64,000 bases of DNA, from NCBI RefSeq assembly GCF_000004075.3, contig NC_026655.2, forward strand, positions 24,165,489 through 24,229,488, read 5' to 3'. How positions within the stretch are numbered: position 1 is the first letter of the stretch; the number at the start of each line of letters is the position of its first letter. Under the pieces are notes generated by a model. It was not told the DNA's origin, did no database searches, and was given only the letters and a program-made list of their open reading frames with translations. Positions 24,563 through 36,300 of the stretch are shown piece by piece. Position numbers and translations under genes: made by a program. The DNA is from Cucumis sativus. Its lineage: Eukaryota; Streptophyta; Magnoliopsida; Cucurbitales; Cucurbitaceae.

Positions 24563-27269
24563 CTAAACGGTTATTGTAGGTTTTATTGGCCTTTTTCCTT
24601 CCATGGCGTCTTTCTTTTTTCGACAAGTTGCACAGAGGAATGGACCTTCCCATGGCTTCGATGACGGTGAAAAGAAAGGTCCTGAGTTCATTGACAAATT
24701 TTCGTTTGGGGGTTGATCAGCTTGACAGACTGCACATTTGAAGATCCCTGAGTTTGGATCTGAGGGAAAATCTTTGCCTAGCCTGCATTTCCATTGAGAA
24801 AGGGAGAACGTTCAAGAACAAGTGATAGTCAACATTGTTGAGTCACTTTCAGATGTAAGTTACAATATTACTGCAGAATAGGGGCAGCTTTTCCATTACA
24901 ATAATAAGTTCGGCAGATTTAGAAAGAAAAATCAATAATGAAAAAGAAAATCAAATGTGTCTGGTTAATTATAGTATGACATATCAACAATGAAGAACAT
25001 GTGAAAAGTTGTGAAGAATAAACAGTCTTGGTCAAATTCCACGTGGGATAATAAAATAAACTTCTTTTGTGAGTTGGTTAATTCAAGTATGATGTATAAC
25101 AAACAACGAGAATGATCCTAGTAAAACATCTTTCAGACACCATCCGATGCTTGAAGAACAAAAAGTAAACATTAATTCAAAGACTAGCCAAAAGAAAAGG
25201 CATCAATCATACCTTTCAGCAAGCATAGCAGAACCTTCTTCAAACAATTCCTCTACAACACCAACAGCTGAAAGTTTGTTAGCAGATTTACCCAAAGAGT
25301 TTGGATATTTCTTCCCAAAGAATGAGGTAAGCACATTTTGCTTCTTCCTTGGAGTTGATGGTATTAAAAAAGGTTGCTCAGATGGGATAATATCAACAAC
25401 TAAGCAAGTTGTATCATCCTTCAACCCCCTTGACCGTAAAGCTTCCTACAATGTGTTGTGCACAGATCAAAATTGACAGGATTGAAAAGAAATGCACTTC
25501 CAACACTAAACACAGTTTGAGGCTCCTTTTTATTGTAGATGCATCACATAAGCCTCAACTCAAAAACAAAAGAACAAAAACTTAATTATTACCACTAATA
25601 GGATGACTTATGCTTTTAAGCTTTAAAATCATTGTTTTCCTAAGTCTTATTGGTAAACATAGCAACGAGCTATAAACTACCAACTTATGGTGCAGTATAT
25701 TAAATCTTTGAGAATTATGACAAATTGGTATTTGATTTTATAGTCATTTCACAAGGAGTAAAGACAATAAGGCTTGGTACATTCTCTTGGAGGTGTGAAC
25801 ACTTCATAATAGATATCTAATCCCATTATGACATAAAGACGGAAGAACAAGTAAAAAGGCCATAACTTTTTTGGCCTAACACAAGAAGTAAGCCTCAAAA
25901 GCCTCTGCAGGTAAAATGAATTGTTGAAAACTAGAACCTACCTTCACAACCAGCTTGGCAGCAAGCTCTGCAGGTAATCCCCGGCAAGACTTTGCAGCCA
26001 TTTCAGACGATAATGCATCCCAAATACCATCAGAAGCAATAATTAGCCTTCCACCAGCATTAGAAAGCTGTATAACCACAGAAGAAAATGATAGCAGAAT
26101 AGTCAAGGTACATTCTAACTAAGTAATTAAACAATTACTGATAGATTTAGAAGTCACCTTCACTTGCTTAACATGTGGTATTGGGACAATATATTCTCCT
26201 ACATCTGTATCACCAATGGACCTAGAAAGACATAAGCCACCAGGCCAGCAGCGAAGAGGACCAACCTAAGAACAGTAGTCACGGATATAATGATTATAAT
26301 TTATAATAGTTAAATGTAAGACTAGAAAAAGAGGTGATGTATAAAATTATACCTCATTCCCGCCAAAAACATTGAGCCTCCCAACCTCACCACCACTTGC
26401 AGTTACACGTTCCCTCTCTTCCTCATTTTCCTCCAGCCGATGATCAACTGTCAATAGAGAAACCACACCTCCTTGGGTGTCTAATATGCACCGTGAATCT
26501 CCCACAGAAGCAACAGTAACAGTCCACCCATCAATCACAACAAATGTAACAGTAGTCCCAGAAGTTTCCCCTACAATTAAGATTAAATGGAACATAAGGA
26601 CACAGCAGACAAGGGCATTGTTTATTCTGGAAGAACTACAAGAAGGAAATCGATAATAGCAAACATGTCACAGTACCTTTCTGCTGAAACTCTATGTCAG
26701 TTTTAACAAAACCAGCAACTAGTGCTCGGGGAAGAGCCTGAAGCCATTTTTCTCTATTGGCCCCTTGAGGAATTGCACTTAGGACATTTTCCAATAAATG
26801 TTCCTTTGCAAAAATAGCGGCTGAAATGCCATTATGTCCATCAAAAATCTGCAAATAGAAGGTTTGATCAATCTCAATGACAAGACATGATCTTTAAAAC
26901 ATCAGCAATCCCGTTTGAGATGGAAATTTATCCCTTTTAAGACTCATAAATCACAATCACCCATTTCCTCACCAGTAATCGCAAAATCCATGTAGCAAGA
27001 GAAGCAACTAAACTATCTGATAACTAAGAACAGAATAATGTTTTGAAAGGAAATAATACCGCAAAGACAGAAAATGCAGTGGAAGGGTTCCCAGGAATAC
27101 GCTGGCAGTCAGGTTTGATCAGAAAGTAGTCCTCTCCTTTCTTAGCCAAAGCAGCCTGTCCATACTTCACAAATGGTTTCTCAACCTTCTCGTTCCTCAA
27201 CTCGCGACCGATCAAAGTAGCGAGTGGAACGAGAGGGGTCTTTATCCTTGATACTTCTGTCTGACTCAT
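24563..27269 (-). CDS. Protein phosphatase 2C with C-terminal CxxC/CxxC module
   Basis: This is a second Mg/Mn-dependent phosphatase, of the clade that includes Arabidopsis At1g47380 (PP2C12) by recollection. Seven exons (27269-27060, 26848-26677, 26570-26353, 26265-26158, 26067-25942, 25445-25213, 24782-24563) give 428 residues. Motifs are KKGED (Asp 47), IFDGHNG (73-77; Asn replaces the final Gly of DGHG, which I recall as usual for this clade), VGDSRCIL (150-157), LSRSIGDTDVGEY (213-225), ASDGIWD (247-253) and KDDTTC (Asp 288/289). After the catalytic core come a Ser/Pro/Lys-rich linker, the block VVEELFEEGSAML, and a tail with CAVC (372-375) and CATC (406-409), able in principle to bind one zinc, followed by KKKDAMEGKR. 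The function of the tail is unknown. A leader intron (about 27746-27276) is plausible. Confidence 0.94.
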
Positions 27270-27275
27270 TTCATC

Positions 27276-27746
27276 CTATGTTTCGACATTTCCAAAAGCA
27301 CAGCCCAAATTCCTGGTCATTCAAATCAATTAAACAGGTCTTTCAAGAACTCACAAAAAAAATCTTCCGCCAAAACATAATAGCCAACATCTAAACCAAA
27401 ACACAAACTACCTGCTAAAAGGACACAATTTCCCACCAGTTGATCTAAATCTTGAGAAACGAATTCAGCAGCATAAATGAACAGTTACCCAAGAATAAAG
27501 AGAAACAAGAACTAACCCAAAACAAAAGAAATGCACAACAATAAGTGCATCTAAGAACCCAATAAACCCGAAGAAATGCAAACTCACAGAATCAATTCAA
27601 ACCCCTCTGAAATACCCACCTCTACAAACACAATATAGAACAAATTGGGGGGAAAAACGAAAAGGGTTGCGGAGAAAAAGAAAAAAAAAAGGAAAAACAA
27701 GAATGAGGATAGAAATAAAGAAAAATTAAAGGAGGAGAGAGCTCAC
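27276..27746 (-). other. Putative 5'UTR intron of the second PP2C
   Basis: The minus strand has a donor GTGAGC at 27746 and an acceptor ending ACATAG at 27276, six bases before the ATG at 27269. The region between reads as intron. Without a transcript this is a guess, but it explains the CT-rich leader beyond 27750. Confidence 0.4.
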
Positions 27747-28005
27747 AGGTGGTACATTTAGTGTCAGTAACAGATCGAGAGAAGGGGATCGGAGAGAGGA
27801 GAGTTGTGAAACCCCATTTGAGAAAAAGCTTAAATTTTTGTCCTTGAAATTATCTAATGGTAACAAGGTGGATCGAATGGCGGGGAAAATTCCCAGGGAG
27901 AGTTTGTAGAGAGAGAGAGAGATGAAGTGAAAGAGAGAAACCCACAGTTTATTTTCTCTTTTTTTTTTTCCCTTTGGTTGAGTGATTTTGATTGGGAGAG
28001 AGATG

Positions 28006-28035
28006 AAGAGAAGAGAAGAGAAGAGAAGAGAAGAG
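28006..28035 (+). repeat. (AAGAG)6 microsatellite in the PP2C promoter or leader
   Basis: Six uninterrupted AAGAG units; on the gene's strand this is a CTCTT tract. Further GA-rich runs lie at about 27910-27930. Such CT-rich leaders are common in plant genes. Confidence 0.9.
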
Positions 28036-29599
28036 AGAGGCGGAAAGGTGGGGTTGGGAGTCGGAGATGAGATTTTTGGGCAATGTCTTTGATAATGACT
28101 TTCTTTTTCCTAATTCCTATTATACCCTTTTCTTTTTTTCACTTTTTAGTCCTTCTTCTTTCACTCTATCCTTCCCTTTTCCTATTTCCTAAAACACCCC
28201 TTCCTTTCTCCATATTTCCCATCCTTTTTTTTTGGATTTTTTACATTTTCCTTTCTATTATCTCAAATTTCAACTAAATTAATTCACTTTTTAAAAGCTA
28301 TTTTTTTCCACCTTTTAAATTACAATCAAATTGTAGGGATGTTTTTGGGTTCCATTCAACCACTTTTTTTTCTCTCTTATCATTTTCTTCCATCTAAATC
28401 ATCCTATTGTTATTTCATTCTATCCTACTACTTGTTTTTGCAAAATACTCCTTCCTTCCTTCCTTCTTCTCTCTCGCTCTTCTCTTTTCAATATCCATAT
28501 GTATACCATTCATTTGTCGACATAGAATCTAGGATGAAACCACTAAGATCAATCTCTAACATTATTCACTTATTATTTTTAAAGCTGCTTCAATCCCAAA
28601 CTAAATCTTACTTGTAACTTGTTTTAGTTTTTAAATTAATAGTTGATAACTATTTTGTCCGAAAGTAAAAGGATAAAATGCAACAAATTTATGTTTTATC
28701 TTAAATAAAAGATTGATTATAGTGTTTTATATTAGATTTGTTATAAAAAATAAAAAGTTTGATCATTTATATTTTAAAATAAATGATATGTATTTCTTTT
28801 CATAGATTTTGAGTCTAATTTCTATTTGGTCTATAGTACAATGACACATTTAGTTCTCTAGCTCGCTCTCTCGAACTTGAAATTTAAAAGTTGTAAATAT
28901 GAAAAATGAGTATTTAGTTAAAAAGAAAAATAAGGTTAGAACTAATCTTAAAACATACAGGGAGTGATAAGCAAAAATTGTAAACAAAAGGGATGGTTTA
29001 TTAATAACACTTGAAAAAAGTTTAAATAATTTTCATTCATTCAAACGTTAAATAAAAGCAAAATTAAATTAAAAACATATTTACATTAATCACATTTGAA
29101 TATGTATAATTTTGATCCCATTTTAAGTTGTTTGGATTATTTCTTTGTTATATATATTGAAATCTTGTTGTTACACAAATGTAATAATAATACTAAAGTA
29201 AGTTGAAAAATCAATTGCTTGATTGATGGAATTTGAACAATAATAATGTATATTCTTCATGTATAGTTGGGATCTAATTTTAGTTTTTTCATATCATTTG
29301 ACTTTTTATCAATCTATTTTATAGTTAAATATTGTTCATATTTGTACTTTTTTTTCTTTTCTTTTTAGTTTTTAAAGAGAAATTTTGGTAGACAAAGATT
29401 AGGTAGAAGAAGGTAAGAAATGAAATTTTGGTTTTGGTTTTGGTGCCTTTCTAAAACTTAAAATAATGGTCGAGGGTTTGTTGGAAAATCATGTTTAAAA
29501 TAGTTTCAAGTTATCGATTTGTTAAATCTATTAAAACACATCTAATAATTCAACTTCTTTTTCATTAAATTTTGTTTGTAATCATGACGTAGAAAGAAT

Positions 29600-30240
29600 G
29601 TGATAGAACAGCGAAAAAAAAAAAAAAACAACAATAGATGAGACGATAACCCACAGTTAATAATAGAGTATAAGTAGAGAGAATAGAAACACATAACATT
29701 ATTAACTCAATACATCTAGAGGTTCTTGACTCGAGATACAATATTACAACAAGTAATACTATCACTAATCTATTTCATATATATATTTGGCTAACCAAAA
29801 TCTCCCCCTTAATCAGTTTCTCATCGATCAACAGAATAAGGTAATAACTGGAGGAACTCCCCCCTGAATCATGTCCTTTATCAAGACGTAAACAAAAGAT
29901 TTTTTAAATCATCATACAACATAAGCTTGAACTAATTCTGATATTGTAATCTCAATCTAAACGATAGCCAATACAAGTATCAGCAACAAATCACATCGTT
30001 AATTGAGAGAGGACTTACACACTTTGGGTTCTATGAAACTGACTATTCAATAGCAAAGTTGTTTCTCACAAAACTATCTTCTTACATAGCAACAATGTCT
30101 CTCACAATCTTGCAAAATGAACATACATGATAATGTCCATACAAGTGCATGATAATCCCAACGACAAATCTTCACTAAAAAGGAAATAATCTTTTTCAAA
30201 ATATAGAACCAAATAAAATCTTTTTTGTCATCATAATATT
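29600..30240. mobile_element. Possible retroelement remnant
   Basis: This non-coding stretch is less simple than its surroundings. It has an A15 run at about 29617, then AAAATCTCCCCCTTAATCAG near 29799 and GGAGGAACTCCCCCCTG near 29850, resembling polypurine-tract or LTR-border sequence of copia elements. I found no LTR pair and no coding domain. Confidence 0.2.
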
Positions 30241-32159
30241 CTTCACAAATTTTCCTTAAACAAACGTTTTAGCCATGACAACCAAGAAGACAAAACTGAA
30301 CAAATAAAATATCCACGGACCCACAAATATTCTAACAAAATATTTTTATATTTTCAAGTTTTGAGGTTGAAGTTATCTTATTTATATTAGTTCCATAGAA
30401 CTAATTTTAAATATTTATTCTAATAATGATAAAAATGATTGTAGTCTTATTAGATAAAACAAAGATCAACGATTTAATTTTACAACTAGTAGTTGTTATA
30501 AAAATATTTGTTTTTCCATATTCTATCATGAAGTTTAGATTCTTAAAAATATTTTATGACTTAATACATATGAATTATATGACCTATAAGGTAATAGAAA
30601 AATATCCAATGTTATTTATTAAGAAAAGTGACAAAAAGTTTAATTGCCTAGAAATTAGATTATAACATGTAAAAAGTATATTTGTTTATGCATAAAAAAT
30701 GAATATGGAACAATAATATATATTATATCATACTATACTATATTATATATGAGCAAAGAAGATTTGACTTTAATTGGTAGTTGGTTAATAAAATCATAAA
30801 ATATAGGTAATGCCAACAATTAGCATTATGTATAACTTTTCATCAATCATTCTCTTTTCATCACTTGCTTCCAAAGTCAATTCCTAATCATACTTTATAT
30901 TTATGTATTAAAATATCATTTTCGTCTCGTTTCATAAACAAATTTTATCATATTTACAACTTTTAAAAAATGTTAGTGGTTAATTAATATTTCGATTCTA
31001 GCTAGTTGCTTTATTTGCAATAATCCCATACTTTTAAGATCATAAGCATAGAGAATAATTTCTAATATATAGAGAGACCATTGTATTATAGAAGTACTTA
31101 GGAATAAAATCAACGACGTTTGAGATAATATATAATTGATATCTTATATATCCACTGAATTGTACTTAAGTTGATACAAATAATCGTCTTACTTTTTTCA
31201 TTTATCGACTTATCTAGCTAGTTATGCATATATTAAAGCTCAACCGAGATGAGTATATGTATACAAGTCATAAAATCCTTTGTCTAGGGTTTGGGGGACT
31301 CTTTGTAATCACTCTTGGTCCCATGGACAATTTGCTATATATGATCATGATATTGCAAGTAAATGCCAAAATGCAAAGCACTTTTACGATGGTGACTCTA
31401 TCTATATATTGAGGGATATTGTAGAAGCTTCAATTTTATAATCAAATCATAATTCTAATCATCACACAATTTCTTCAAATATATATATTCGATCCCTCAA
31501 TTTTATTTAGGTTAATAAACTAGTTTTGAATTATGTAATAAGTCATTAAATTGTTTTTTTTTTTCTAATTATCAAATCTACTAAGATAAAGTTTTATGAA
31601 TTTGTGGGTATTTAACTTAATCTTTTATTTTAATTTTTTTTGTTTGTAATATCAAAAGATATCAATAATTGAAAAGGTTTGAAGGATTGATAGATATGTT
31701 GGAGAAATATTATAATGAAGACATTCTTGTTGAAGATTGTGGGAGAAAAAACCAAATCCTGAATGATGAACATTTCAAAGAGTATTTGAAAAGGAATACT
31801 AAATTAATAAAATGATTGTATAATACTTAAGAAAAATAATTGGATGAACGACTCTCTAAAGTAGGTGGCGGCGGTATATCTTAAAAATATTTAATGATAA
31901 TAATGTAGTATATATTCTTAATCATTAAACCAAAAAATAATTACTACAATCTTCTCCACCTCATATCTCTTATATATAATTAACACAAGAAAGTAAAGAG
32001 ATGAGTTTGTTTATTTGAAGAACTAGAAGAGTAAATACATTCTATAGGATATAAGATTAATATTATAAAGAGAGAAAAAGAAAAAAGGGTAAGAAAAAAA
32101 ATCCAAAGTGTATTGGAAAAGGAATCTCAAAATAATAATAATAATAAAGAAAAAAGAAG

Positions 32160-32440
32160 AGGGAGGAGGGAGTGACGTGGCCACGTGGTGTGGTGGATGT
32201 GGGACCGAGAGAGGGGGACTCAATTAAAAGGGGTCGCCCTATACGTTCCCTCCTCCAGCTGGAAACGTCTATTTCTCCGCTCAATGCCAAGTGGACCTTT
32301 GCTGTTCCTTTCTTTTCTTTTTCTTAATCTCAATCTCAATCTCACCCTCTTTGCTTCTCTACACACACACACACACCTCTCCTCTCCCCTTTCACACGCT
32401 CTCCTTTCTTTCCTTCTTTCTTCTTATGACTATTGAATTA
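32160..32440 (+). promoter_or_regulatory. Promoter-like island with paired ACGT boxes and CT-rich leader
   Basis: TGACGTGG is followed directly by the palindrome CCACGTGG (32181-32188), a strong G-box/ABRE arrangement for bZIP or bHLH factors. About 100-250 bases downstream come CT-rich and CA-repeat sequences of the kind found in plant 5' leaders. No coding sequence follows on the plus strand, and the next gene in either direction is transcribed from elsewhere. It could be an unannotated non-coding transcript start or the relic of a lost gene. Confidence 0.35.
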
Positions 32441-33394
32441 ACAACATTCCTTCTTCTTTAATATTCCATACCTTAATCAAACTTTTAAATAAATGAAAAA
32501 CAAACTTGGATTTTATCCTTCTATTCAACTCATTTTAATGTTTTCTTTCTTACTATCATCCATTTAAACCTTCAAATTAAATTACTATTTATAACTCATT
32601 CAAAACTTCCCTATCAACAAACCCAATCAACTATGTATAAATAAACCATCTAAATTATCATGTGATAAAAATAACCCAAATTTAGCTAATATAAGATCTT
32701 GTACATAAGAAGTGTTTCATTATAAGGTCTTTAACAAATACTCACAAAATATAAAGATATGAACAAACTTTTATTTAACAAGTTGTTTAGCTAATCTTAT
32801 TTTGTCCACAAACATTTTGAGTTGTATATGGAATGTGATATATCTTTATTACTATTTTTAGCATAATTGGAGTAAGCAATTTGAACAAAACTCAACTACT
32901 TAATCAATCTTTCTATCAACAAATACTAATTAGAATGATTCGATATTAATAAAACTAAAGAGGACAATTTAAACAAAATTCAACTAGTCAAATGCACGAG
33001 TAACTTTTTTTTTTTTTATATAGGTTAAAGCTTTAAATTTTCACACTCAAGGGTGCAAACACAAAATACATTTGATTCTTCTTTTTTCTTCTCAACTTGG
33101 AACTTTCTTGTGTCACATTTTTGAAATTACAGAACTCAAAGGACCAATTATATGAACAAATTTGATTGTTGTACAAGGAGGAACCCCATATTTCACCATA
33201 CATTTGAAGATTCAATAGAAAAAAGAAAAAAACTTAGGCAACTTGAAAGCTGTTGCCTATTTAACAGAGAAACCCTCTCTTTCTCTCACTCTCACTCTCT
33301 CTTTCTATATACAACAATAAATAAGATACAAAAAGGGGAAAACAAAAATGAGGAAGAATCAATTCATGAACAAACTCCATCCAACAATTCTCAT

Positions 33395-36300
33395 TTAGTA
33401 TTTGCCACCCTTCCTCTTCCCCCCCTCAACTGAAACGACCTGTTTCCCCGTCTTAGCCACCGGTTGGGCAATTCCAGCTTGTGGTTTCCGTGAAGGCGAA
33501 GGAATCAGTGATGGAATGAAGCTCCTAGTTTACAAAAATATTCAAATATATCAACCTATGAGCATAACAAAAGTCATGCTTGACTTTTAAATAACAAAAT
33601 GTTATGATATAAGTAGTAATAACAAACCACTTTGGGATTTGCTTCTACATTCCTAACAGTGTTTTAAAGTGCTTCCCTAATGAACACTTGAATCAAACAA
33701 AGAACTGTACGAGTTGAAAGTTCTTTTCCACATCAGCTAATTCTTTTTAAGATTGTATAGAAAGAGAAAAATAATCTTCTATGTCGACCAAAGAGCAGGA
33801 AAGAATGTAGAGATTGGTTAATTACCTGACTTCTGGGCTCTTGGCTGGCTTAGGACTAGCTGCTGGTTTCTTAATCTTTGATCCCAAACCATTTGGAATG
33901 CTTGAACCCTTTGGAATTGGAAGGCTTGACTGCCAAATAATTTCTGGCTCTGATGTTTCACTATTTACAGTCTCATGATCATCAGAATCATCAGTGCTGG
34001 CCATCTCATACTGATTCCTCTGCACATCAAATTCTTGGTTATCCTTCTTGTTCATTGAAGCATTGTTGAATGAGTTCTCAGGGTAGACCTTTGATGGATC
34101 TACAAGAAAATTCTGATCATATGTCTCAGGCAACGTGTTTACATCCCAAGGTCCTGTAATAGTTTCATCTCTTCTAACGATGCCGTTCTTGTTAACCATA
34201 GCTTTGTCGTCCCAATCACTCGAAACAGATTCTTTGTCATCTTCTCTTGCATTCACAAGAGTTGCACCCAATGGTGGCCATGGAGAACTCTTTAATATGT
34301 CTCGGGGATCTAAGCTTCTTCTTTTGAGCTTTTGGTTCGCTTGCTTTTGAGCCTGTTAGCAATAGAGCATGTATGAGCAAAAGATGTGTTTTGGGGACCG
34401 ACCAAATTTTTTAATAACATCCAAGTGGAAGTGGCTTGAGCTGCATAAATAATGAACTTGAGAATCTCTAGTTTTAGTATAACTTTCATGCAAAATATTT
34501 TGTGATCAAGTTAAGTTTCAATACAATTCTTACCTCCGCAGCATTACGGACGTCTTCCAATGAGCTTGTTCTGTTAACAGACATCTCCACAACACTTTTA
34601 TAGCTAGGAAGTGAAGGGGATGACAAGAATGTTTTCATCCTACTTTTTTCCGGAGTGCTTGATCGAGAATTTTGCTCCGTTTCACTGTCCTTCTTCACTA
34701 AGGCTGCCTTTAGGCTAGCTATCTGATAATAAGAAACAAAGTTCACGTAAATATATTAGTAACAGGATGTACCATTACTTTTCGTTTTGGTACTAATCAA
34801 AAGCATATAAAAACATGGAAAGAAAAGAGCTTTTGAATTGCTTGTGGAAGAAAAAGGCCATCAACTAATGAATCAAGCAGAATTTGCAGTGACAACTGGC
34901 GAAAAAGTGAAAAACAAGAGACAAAAAACATAAAGGTCTTCCAAATCCTATCAACAAAATAACAGACAATAAAAAGTACAAAACCTGTTCCTTGAGCTCT
35001 TTGGCATCAGAACTATCTTTGTTAACCCGAGCAGCACCAAGCTCAACAGTTGAGACCCTTTCGGCGAACTTTAAAGTACTCAATGTTTCTCCAAGAGCTT
35101 CAGGCTCTGGACTTATGTGAACAAACATGAGTGTCTTTGCTTGACCTCCTGAAAGGATATTGAAGCAAATGTAGTTAGCCAAAATTTTACAGTGTCAAAA
35201 GGGAGTTCATGGTTTTCAAAGTCACACATACCAAGTGAATCTTGGAGTAGTTGTGTGAGTTTACTGTTCCTATAAGGGACGTGTGCATTCCTTAGAGCAA
35301 GAGAGGAAATGACATCTCCTAATGCAGAAAGAGATTTGTTGATGTGTTGTGCCTCTTTCAACCTATCTCCTATAACCTCAGACTTGTCAACCCTTTCACT
35401 TCCTGCCAAGTCAACAAGATGCATACACCCACGAAGCGTAGCCCCGGATGTCAAATCTTTTCCTTGAACATGAACAGTTAAGCAGCTGCAAATTGTTGCA
35501 ATATTAGTTAATGCACAATAAGAGGAGACTTCTGACACACTTCATACTAAATTTATTTAAGAAGAGTTTGCTTCATAGTTAATAGCAAAAGTACCTGTGA
35601 GAACGACTGCTTCGATCATTCATGGCGGTAGAGCTCACTGCACGATTCTTTTGGCCCAGATTCATCAGATTTATAACATCCGATGTTGACGACACGGGAA
35701 CAAGACATGCTTCTGGTACGTTAATCCCATTTTGCGAACTGTTACGAACTTCCAACGTAATTACCAGTTAAGGACATGCAATACAGAAAGAGCTTCATAA
35801 TATAAAAGAAAATAAAGAAATACAGAAGGGAAAAGAAAAGGATATCTTCGGTTATTCGAATCTGTCAAAAGGAGATCCCTAATTTGGTCATTGTAAATCT
35901 CAAGCATCTGAACAGATATGTCATAGGAAACAGTCTGTTTTCTTTGTTGTGAAAGAATAAACAAATCACTCAACGCCCTGTAGTTTACACCTAAAGTGTC
36001 CTCGGTGAGCTCTGTTGGTCCTGACTGAATTTTACAAATGAGATTAATCAGTAGCATCACTAGAAAAAAGCTGTTCAATCACAAAATTTATATAGTTGAT
36101 GTTTAATTCTCTTACCATGGTGTAGGTTTTTCCTGATCCAGTTTGGCCATAAGCAAATATGCAAACATTATAACCATCGAGCACGGATCGAATCAAAGGT
36201 TGAGTATCTGAAAATACTTCCCCTGCATAGAGAGAATGTAGGTGCTCAATACTCATAGTGCAAAAAATTTACATGATACAACCATAAAAAGAATTTGAAC

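Larger units (their letters stand above)
28080..33394. other. Gene-poor region between PP2C and kinesin genes
   Basis: There are 5.3 kb without a recognisable protein gene. The part next to 28080 is the upstream flank of the minus-strand PP2C; the part near 33390 is 3' to the kinesin. A promoter-like island at 32160-32440 and a possible retroelement remnant at 29.6-30.2 kb are listed separately. Confidence 0.55.

Noticed and set aside
28083..28617. Plus-strand open frames upstream of the PP2C
   Set aside because: Phe/Leu/Ser low-complexity translations of T/C-rich DNA without start context or homology.
32063..32436. Overlapping open frames on both strands around 32.2 kb
   Set aside because: Low-complexity Phe/Tyr/Leu translations from CT-rich DNA; no homology recognised.
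33152..33590. Plus-strand frames over the kinesin last exon
   Set aside because: Antisense shadows of the kinesin tail and 3'UTR.
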